Origin: Planctomycetota bacterium
Lineage (GTDB): Bacteria > Planctomycetota > Phycisphaerae > Sedimentisphaerales > Anaerobacaceae
Reading direction: 5' to 3'
DNA length: 48,717 nucleotides
Assembly: GCA_025459125.1 (NCBI GenBank)
Contig: JALORE010000007.1
Location: forward strand, 1-48,717
Part shown: positions 43,701-48,717 of the stretch, in pieces
How positions within the stretch are numbered: the stretch's first letter is position 1
Layout of the letters: each line of letters opens with the position of its first letter
Translations under genes and position numbers: made by a program
The notes under the pieces: model-generated
Told to the model about the DNA's origin: nothing
What the model saw: the letters and a program-made list of their open reading frames with translations, nothing else
The model's database searches: none

Positions 43701-44986
43701 TTGATGCTCAGACCGGGGAAACTGACGACGCCGGCGGTCGCGGCCCGCGTCTTGGTGCCGGAGAGTGTCCCACTCGCGGGGTTCTGTCCGAGCGCCACCG
43801 TGACGTTCCCGGTAAATAGGGTGTCTGTCTCGCCGAGACCGTTCTTAACCGTCACCTGCGGGATCGCATTGATCTCCGCACCGGCAGAATAGGGCCCTGC
43901 CGGCTGGGCGGAGAAGACCAGATAGGGCGTGCCTTGGACGGCCACCTGGGCCGTATCCGTAATCGCCTCCCCATCGATCGTGACACTCACCGTTTTGATG
44001 CCGGCGGTGGACCACACGATGGAGGCGGTGGTCTGTCCGCTGGCGTTGGTCGCCTGGCTCGGTCCGGTGATCGTGCAGGGCAAGGTCGCCTGGACGACAA
44101 TCTCGGCCGGCGGAATGCCGGGGATCGGCCGACCGGCGGCATCCCGGGCCGTAATCGTGACCGTACTGCCGGCATTCACATTGACCGGAGTCGTCGCGTC
44201 GACGGTGCTCTGCCCGGCGGAGACGGAACCCACGGTGAAGACCACCTGCGCCGTATCGGCCACGTCGACGCCCTTGATTTCCACGCTGACGGTCTTGGTC
44301 CCCACGGTCGTGCTCTTGAGCGTGGCGGTGGTCCGTCCCTGGGCATCGGTCGCGTTGGTCGGCTGGGTCAGAACGTTATCCGTACCCGTGGCCGAAACAA
44401 CCACCAGGGCGGCGGGAATGCCGACGATCGCGTTGCCCGCTGCATTTTTCGCCGTGATGGTGATGGTGCTGGCCGCAACCCCATCCGCCACCACCGGCGT
44501 CGTGGCCTCGACCGTGCACTTGGTGCCATCCGGGGCACTGGCGGCGTCGGAAATCGTGGTGTCCCCCGCGGTGGCCGCCTGGACATTTCCCGGATTGTAG
44601 TTGACGTTGCCGGAGAACGTCTTTTCCCCGGACTCGCCCGCCGAGTAACTCGCCTTGTAGGTGATGGTCGTGTCGGCCGGCGGACGGCCGACGACCGCCG
44701 TGAACAGCCACTTGAGCTCGCGCGTACTGGCATTCCAGTCGCTCTGGACCGGCGAGGCCGAGCCGGAGACGAACGTCCAGCCCGCGGGAAGGTACTCGTT
44801 GATAATCACGCCGCTGGGCAGACTGCCTTCATCCACGCTCAACTGGATCGTAACGGTAATCTCCGTCGGACTGCTGGGATAGTTGTTGGGCAAATCCCGT
44901 GTCGTCGTCGCCGGAACCGCGAACAACGTCCCCGCCATCAAGGCGCACCACACCAGAACCACTACTGCCTTCCCTTGAGAGTTCAT
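40778..44986 (-). CDS. Giant secreted Ig-like/propeller protein with Cys-type CTERM tail
   Basis: A 1402-residue protein. A signal peptide (VVVLVWCALMAGTLFA) leads into a series of Ig-like domains: DUF11-like (about 40-130), two Big_1-like modules (about 155-345; each has STVTITARDAAG-type strands), more Ig-like units, a second DUF11-like module (about 570-690) and a Big_5-like unit. About 800-1190 holds propeller-like repeats with DPNGTVFVVWTDAR-type strands. A ZU5-like beta module follows. The C-terminus has GGGCAL, a hydrophobic helix and RLRRR, a tripartite sorting signal. AAAGGG precedes the ATG. It is probably surface-anchored and exported with the adjacent secretion system. Confidence 0.85.
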   Translation of the reverse strand: MNSQGKAVVVLVWCALMAGTLFAVPATTTRDLPNNYPSSPTEITVTIQLSVDEGSLPSGVIINEYLPAGWTFVSGSASPVQSDWNASTRELKWLFTAVVGRPPADTTITYKASYSAGESGEKTFSGNVNYNPGNVQAATAGDTTISDAASAPDGTKCTVEATTPVVADGVAASTITITAKNAAGNAIVGIPAALVVVSATGTDNVLTQPTNATDAQGRTTATLKSTTVGTKTVSVEIKGVDVADTAQVVFTVGSVSAGQSTVDATTPVNVNAGSTVTITARDAAGRPIPGIPPAEIVVQATLPCTITGPSQATNASGQTTASIVWSTAGIKTVSVTIDGEAITDTAQVAVQGTPYLVFSAQPAGPYSAGAEINAIPQVTVKNGLGETDTLFTGNVTVALGQNPASGTLSGTKTRAATAGVVSFPGLSINKASTSNYTLAATAVGINGSVESSGFRITPASPASLRFVVSPAPTGNVATTTLTPHPQVELLDQFGNRATAATDAVNVVLAGAGTLVDSTTLVNAAVGVATFGNLKVGAPGTFPGQFHLTATSGALTPADSAEFEVTAPPVLRIAKAGPDTAVDPNATVDYTITYENIGLGNATDTVIIETLPEHVVVNQASITDGGVYNATARTITWTIGPLAAGGQGTVGFAVTLDSSLADGGTVTNATLTIDCDETESVPAAAEITTVRDKQGPTVTPIFPAANATGVPVRTMVKLQMMDRSGVDLDTARIRIAGDLVYEGGQATYDSTAAANSRIKGICTRTGTSTYVFRFQFSATVQFANQETVQVVVEAADENGNETSFPYSFTTSVRNFSKNSRVNSTAGGLTLDNPATARDAEGDIWVVWDQTAAAGQTDIYAGRLPFGASTFQASAPIVAADRSNKSNPAVAVDPNSVAHAVWQQQGANGRWDIYLSSFRPGGASWSQPVKVNVGDPNNTSDQKLPAMAAGGTNASPIYYVVWEDYRAAQSQIWMATSTNQGGTWTERQITDQSAVDAREPGVAVDPNGTVFVVWTDARNAGTTGTDLYGASSDDNVPWTNRRLVSAAGNQFGPAGAAAADMHLAWVSGTGGQGDIQYANDRGDVFPFTGTSIIDDGEPDTVHRMPTVAARAVNNSDRVYASWEDGRDVTVENPRDTDIYFAESGSPFGVNLLVNDDRGNNTQTKPAIGIDKAGDPYLVWVDDRGGSNDIYFAGTIALEPPLDNTVVPDPNGAATVRLPAQTNLGVRIPAGALPAGIDANDISVSEVRPLPGMLPPQGGFGAYYDFGPGGIPPFSQPVTIKIPLAADAPVRNPYKVYFYDLDQGAWTEDGIHNPAKKVNGAGGAYLVVDVDHFSIFGVGGVVPGQSAQGGDDTIWGGDDGGGCALAPWSCGNPIEYSLPFAAYVLVLGAISCVDRLRRRSGLGGR

Positions 44987-45041
44987 TCGTGTCCCTTTCC
45001 GTTTGCTCTTATAGGGCCTTCACCAAGAATGCGCATTTTCA

Positions 45042-48000
45042 CTATTGTTGTCCGGGCTTGAACGACTGCGTGTTCTCATCCCAGTAGTAATGTCCTGCCA
45101 CCCACAAATCGATCGTGTCGAGCAGCGCGAAATCGCTGACCTGACCGCCCACCCACTGATCGATGTAGTCCAACAACTCGAAGTCGCCGATCACCGAGTC
45201 GTCATCGCCATCCGCCGGATGGTACGAGCCCCCCGGCGCGGTCTCCACGAAAGCGGCGAACTTGCTCAAATGCGACACCTCGAACGTGATCGTCTGGTTG
45301 ACCCAGTTGATCCGCACGTTCGAGATGCCGTCGGTCTTCCACTGCTGCTTGTCGGCGTCAAAATACCGGACCGACAAGGTGCTCTCGAACTCGGCTTGGG
45401 TCATTCCGGCCGGCAACGCGAAGCTCATTGTTACCGTGAGCGTGTGGTTCAGATCCACCGCAGCGCCGCCCGCGTCGAAGGTGAAGTCGTACACCGCGGT
45501 CGCGGTTTGGCCCGGAGCGCCCGCCACCGCGTCGCCCGGATCGCCATACCGCTCGATCGTCAACGGCACGGCTTGGCTGCTCTCCACACCCGCGATGGCA
45601 AACGGCGGCACATACACCTGCGTGTTGTCCTGCGTGCCCATCATGCTGGCGGTGCCGCCGATCGCGTTGGTCACGTTTGTCGTGTTCGTCATCACCAGGT
45701 TGACGCCTACTTCGAACGAGAAGGTCCGTCCGCCCGGATTGCCCACCACCAGCGGCGTCGTCTCCGCGATCCGGATGCTGACCAGGTTGTCGCCCGCGCC
45801 CGCGGTGTACTGCACCTCGAAGCGGTTCAGCGCCTCGTTGGACGTGACTGCCCCCAGGGTCCCCGTGCCCGCCACCAGCGTCACGGCCGGTGCAGCCGAC
45901 AGGTCCCGATCCGAGGAGAACTCCATCGACAACACCGCCGGGACACCGCTCACCGACGAATTCACCGAGAATTCCGGCGGCACGGGCGAGCCCACCGTGA
46001 TCGCAATCCCGGTCACGTTCTGATTCGGGGCGACCGTGATCCGGCCCGCCCCCTCGGGATACACGACCACGCCGTACTGTTCGGTATTGACCGCCAGAAT
46101 GTACTGGCCGGGCGCCAGCAGTCCCAGCGTGAAGGCCCCGCCCACCGTCGTGGTGGTTGTCTGGCTCTTGTCGGTCTCGTTGTAGGCCAGGACGGTGGCC
46201 CCATTGACATTCGCAGCACCGACGGTCTTCACGGTCCCCGCGATCGAGCCGGCCGTACTGCTGATGACCAGGTTCTGCGTCGTCGTCGTTCCGGACGTAA
46301 CGCTGACGGTTGCTTCCGCCGGGGCATGAGCCGCCGCGGACGCCTGCAGGGTATAGGTCCCGGTGTTCAGCCCCGCGAGGCTGTAGTTGCCCGACGCATC
46401 GGTGGTATCCTGGGCCCCGGTTTGCACCACCCGCACGGTCGCACCCGCTACCGGGTTCGTGCCGTCGGTCACCTGGCCGGACACGGTGCCGCCCGCTGTG
46501 AAGGCGATATTCTGCGTGGTCGTCTGCCCAGCCGTGACCGTGACGGAACTGACGAGCACGCTCGCCAGGTTCTTCGCATACGCGTGCAACCGGTAGGTGC
46601 CGGCCGGCAGCGTGTCAAACTCGTACCTCCTCGCCTGGTTCGCTGCGGCCAGGGCATCGCCCATCGGCAAGGGGTTGGCAATGTTCCCGTTCGCGTCCAG
46701 GCGGAACGCGTAGATCATGCACCAGTCTTCCGGAAAGTCCTCATAGCCGGCCGGGACCGTCACGGTTCCCCGTAAGATGCCGGGATTGGCCGGGACCGCC
46801 CAGGTGAAGTCCACGTCGTTCCGCACATCCCCCGCGGAAAGATTCAATCGCTTCCAGGCGCCGAGGTATACGCTCCACAGACTGTTGGGATCGTCGTCAC
46901 CGCCGCCGTAATGCAGGCACAGAGCCACATCGCCCGGCGGCAGCACCCAAGGTTCGTACCGACCGGGGATTTCGTTCGCATCGGGCGCGAAGAAGTCTCC
47001 GTAGCCATCTTCAATGTCCTCCAGGTTTCGCATACCGTAGAACCGGCCGTCCGGGTAGAGGAAATCCTGGTCCGTCCAAGGCTGACCCATCGGGAACGCC
47101 AGCAGGCCCAGCCCGGGATAATAGTCTTCGTAGTCGGAGTCCCAATACCAGGGCAGAGGCACACCCCGCGAATCCCTGGCCCGCAGAGTGTCATACGTGG
47201 TGATCTTCCCCCGCAGCGTCGCGCCGTAGGCGGCGGTCTTCAACACCGCATCGCAATCGACGTGCTGCCCCCGGGCCACGGACAAGCCCCGGACGATCGC
47301 CGGCAGGAAACCATCCTTGATATAAAACAACTGATACGTACCAGGCGCCACGTAGTCCACGGTGTACTGGCCGAAGGCGTCCGTCACCACTTCTTCCCGG
47401 TCCGCCCAGTTGCCGTTGATGTCCTTTCCGTCCAACTCGATCAGTGCCCCCACGACCGGCACGCCGGCCTGATCCGTAACCATGCCACTGACCATGCCGG
47501 CCTGGTAGATGGTGAACGGTTCCAGGTCGATCGTGCCTCCGGCCTGGATGTTCAGGGGTCCGGGCCTTGTCTCACCCACCTGGTACTTCACGCCGTCCTG
47601 CTCCACCTCATTCCAGCCGTTGGACACCCGGATGTAATTGGTGCCGGGCATCAGGTTGCGCAGCAGGAAATCGCCGTTCGGGTCCGTCTGCACCCAGGGC
47701 CCATTCCAGGAGCCCTGCGGGCTGCTTTCCACCTCGATGTGCACACCTTCAATCCCTACGCCAGATTCATTGACCACCCGTCCTCGCACCGCTCCACCCA
47801 GTCCCAGCTCGTAGTCGGGAATCCGCGTCTCGGGTGCCGTGGCCTGGTAGAACTCTCCATGCCAGCTCGAGGCGTAGTTCGTGGCGGCCTGGCCCCATAC
47901 GTCCCGCACATACACGGTAAAGAACTTCCCGGGCGACGCCGGCACAAAGAACTCGTACCGGCCATTGGTGTCCGACATCGTTTGGTACCAGTCTTGACTC

Positions 48001-48717
48001 CCGCCCGCCTCCGTCCAGACACTCTCCTCCAGGACCAGTTCGGCATTCGGGATGGGGTCTCCTTGGGTCGTTCTCACAAAACCATAGAGAACCACGCCTG
48101 GTCTCAGGCGCAGATCCATGTCGGGGGTCTCCGAACCGCTGAATACCTGCACGTGGTACAGGTTGGCCTGCAGGTAGGCCGTCCCCGTCCCCGCCGGCAC
48201 CCGTTGGCCCGGAACGTGCACGCGGTACCGCCGTTCCTCGAGCCCGCCGAACCGATAGAAGCCGTTGGCATCCGTCTGGGCCCAGGTGACCCAGTCCCAC
48301 GCATCGTCGTCCGCGATATTCGGGTCCTCGCCCTGGTACAACTCGACCTCGGCGTTCGCCAGCGGACTACCGTCCGCGAGCTTCAGGACGCGGCCGGAGA
48401 GGACTCCCGCCGCCACCAGCTCGACATCCACGTTGTCCGTCGGCAAGCCGTCCATGACTTGGACGTTGTACACATCGGCCTGGGAATAGTCCCACGGGCC
48501 GATGGTCTGGGCGTTGATATTCACCCGGTACTTGCGCTGCTCCAGCCCGGTGAAGCGATAGAAACCATTGGCATCCGTCGGGACGCCGCTTACCCAGGCG
48601 GTCGCGTTCTCGTCCGCCACGTCCGGGTCATCCCCCTGCAGCAGATAGACCTGCGCGTTCGCCAACGGCGTCCCATCTGCCTCCCGCACGACATGGCCCG
48701 AGAGCGAACCCCACTCC
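45042..48717 (-). CDS. Giant protein of tandem regulatory-like domains, cut by window edge
   Basis: About 1224 visible residues; the N-terminus lies beyond the window, since the frame stays open to 48717 (GSLSGHVV...). It consists of many carboxypeptidase-regulatory or SpaA-like beta domains, each starting SGRV or SGQV with TDANGFYRF strands. The first two visible units are near copies. Later units lie at about 650-950. A C-terminal module contains KTDGISNVRINW and VSHLSKFAAF. The end has a double motif GDFELLDYIDQW and SDFALLDTIDLW after an Asp-rich DGDDDS, resembling a dockerin-like signal. It precedes the other giant gene by 55 bp. Export by the neighbouring type II system is inferred. Confidence 0.83.
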   Translation of the reverse strand, partial: EWGSLSGHVVREADGTPLANAQVYLLQGDDPDVADENATAWVSGVPTDANGFYRFTGLEQRKYRVNINAQTIGPWDYSQADVYNVQVMDGLPTDNVDVELVAAGVLSGRVLKLADGSPLANAEVELYQGEDPNIADDDAWDWVTWAQTDANGFYRFGGLEERRYRVHVPGQRVPAGTGTAYLQANLYHVQVFSGSETPDMDLRLRPGVVLYGFVRTTQGDPIPNAELVLEESVWTEAGGSQDWYQTMSDTNGRYEFFVPASPGKFFTVYVRDVWGQAATNYASSWHGEFYQATAPETRIPDYELGLGGAVRGRVVNESGVGIEGVHIEVESSPQGSWNGPWVQTDPNGDFLLRNLMPGTNYIRVSNGWNEVEQDGVKYQVGETRPGPLNIQAGGTIDLEPFTIYQAGMVSGMVTDQAGVPVVGALIELDGKDINGNWADREEVVTDAFGQYTVDYVAPGTYQLFYIKDGFLPAIVRGLSVARGQHVDCDAVLKTAAYGATLRGKITTYDTLRARDSRGVPLPWYWDSDYEDYYPGLGLLAFPMGQPWTDQDFLYPDGRFYGMRNLEDIEDGYGDFFAPDANEIPGRYEPWVLPPGDVALCLHYGGGDDDPNSLWSVYLGAWKRLNLSAGDVRNDVDFTWAVPANPGILRGTVTVPAGYEDFPEDWCMIYAFRLDANGNIANPLPMGDALAAANQARRYEFDTLPAGTYRLHAYAKNLASVLVSSVTVTAGQTTTQNIAFTAGGTVSGQVTDGTNPVAGATVRVVQTGAQDTTDASGNYSLAGLNTGTYTLQASAAAHAPAEATVSVTSGTTTTQNLVISSTAGSIAGTVKTVGAANVNGATVLAYNETDKSQTTTTTVGGAFTLGLLAPGQYILAVNTEQYGVVVYPEGAGRITVAPNQNVTGIAITVGSPVPPEFSVNSSVSGVPAVLSMEFSSDRDLSAAPAVTLVAGTGTLGAVTSNEALNRFEVQYTAGAGDNLVSIRIAETTPLVVGNPGGRTFSFEVGVNLVMTNTTNVTNAIGGTASMMGTQDNTQVYVPPFAIAGVESSQAVPLTIERYGDPGDAVAGAPGQTATAVYDFTFDAGGAAVDLNHTLTVTMSFALPAGMTQAEFESTLSVRYFDADKQQWKTDGISNVRINWVNQTITFEVSHLSKFAAFVETAPGGSYHPADGDDDSVIGDFELLDYIDQWVGGQVSDFALLDTIDLWVAGHYYWDENTQSFKPGQQ

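Noticed and set aside
40748-43819. A 1023-codon open plus-strand frame
   Set aside because: It is antisense to the giant CTERM protein, rich in Arg and Gly with no recognisable fold, while the minus-strand frame has clear Ig-like and propeller motifs.

Overview
The window looks like chromosomal DNA of a high-GC planctomycete or close PVC relative, most likely Phycisphaerae-like. This rests on the gene mix: a sulfatase, Tat-exported Gfo/Idh/MocA proteins, a ThuA protein, a Na+/solute symporter, MBOAT/AlgJ acylation genes and huge secreted beta-sandwich proteins. The lineage is inferred, as there is no rRNA or other marker. No tRNA, rRNA, CRISPR array, integrase or transposase was seen. Most genes are on the minus strand.

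Layout. 1-2.7 kb: small membrane or secreted proteins, a metallo-beta-lactamase-like fragment at the window edge and a ThuA-domain protein with a clear terminator. 3.0-5.8 kb: a DegT-family PLP enzyme on the plus strand converging on an APC permease, with a strong hairpin between them. 6.1-8.0 kb: three consecutive damaged genes of a surface-polysaccharide locus (ABC-2 export permease, methyltransferase fragment, frameshifted glycosyltransferase). 8.0-16.4 kb: carbohydrate genes and secreted enzymes (tandem class II aldolase protein, sulfatase, Gfo/Idh/MocA, enolase-superfamily enzyme, C10 peptidase). 16.6-20.8 kb: an O-acylation cassette (AlgJ-like, AlgI-like MBOAT, small lipoprotein, PD40 propeller). 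20.8-29.3 kb: a tightly packed metabolic operon (FGGY kinase, arabinose-isomerase-like protein, class III aminotransferase, amidohydrolase, SSS symporter, Gfo/Idh-like protein). 29.3-40.6 kb: type II secretion genes gspC to gspM in canonical order. 40.8-48.7 kb: two giant secreted proteins directly upstream of gspC.

How it works together. The secretion operon probably exports the giant proteins beside it and perhaps the sulfatase and peptidase. One giant protein ends in a Gly-Gly-Cys/TM/Arg sorting tail. The other ends in a duplicated DFxLLDxIDxW module. The catabolic genes suggest uptake and conversion of an unusual, possibly sulfated or amino, sugar.

The most unusual DNA features are two families of palindromic elements. 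One is a 92-93 bp cloverleaf-like element present twice, once between genes and once inside the AlgJ-like coding sequence, where it is read through in frame. The other is a 136 bp multi-hairpin element upstream of the sulfatase.
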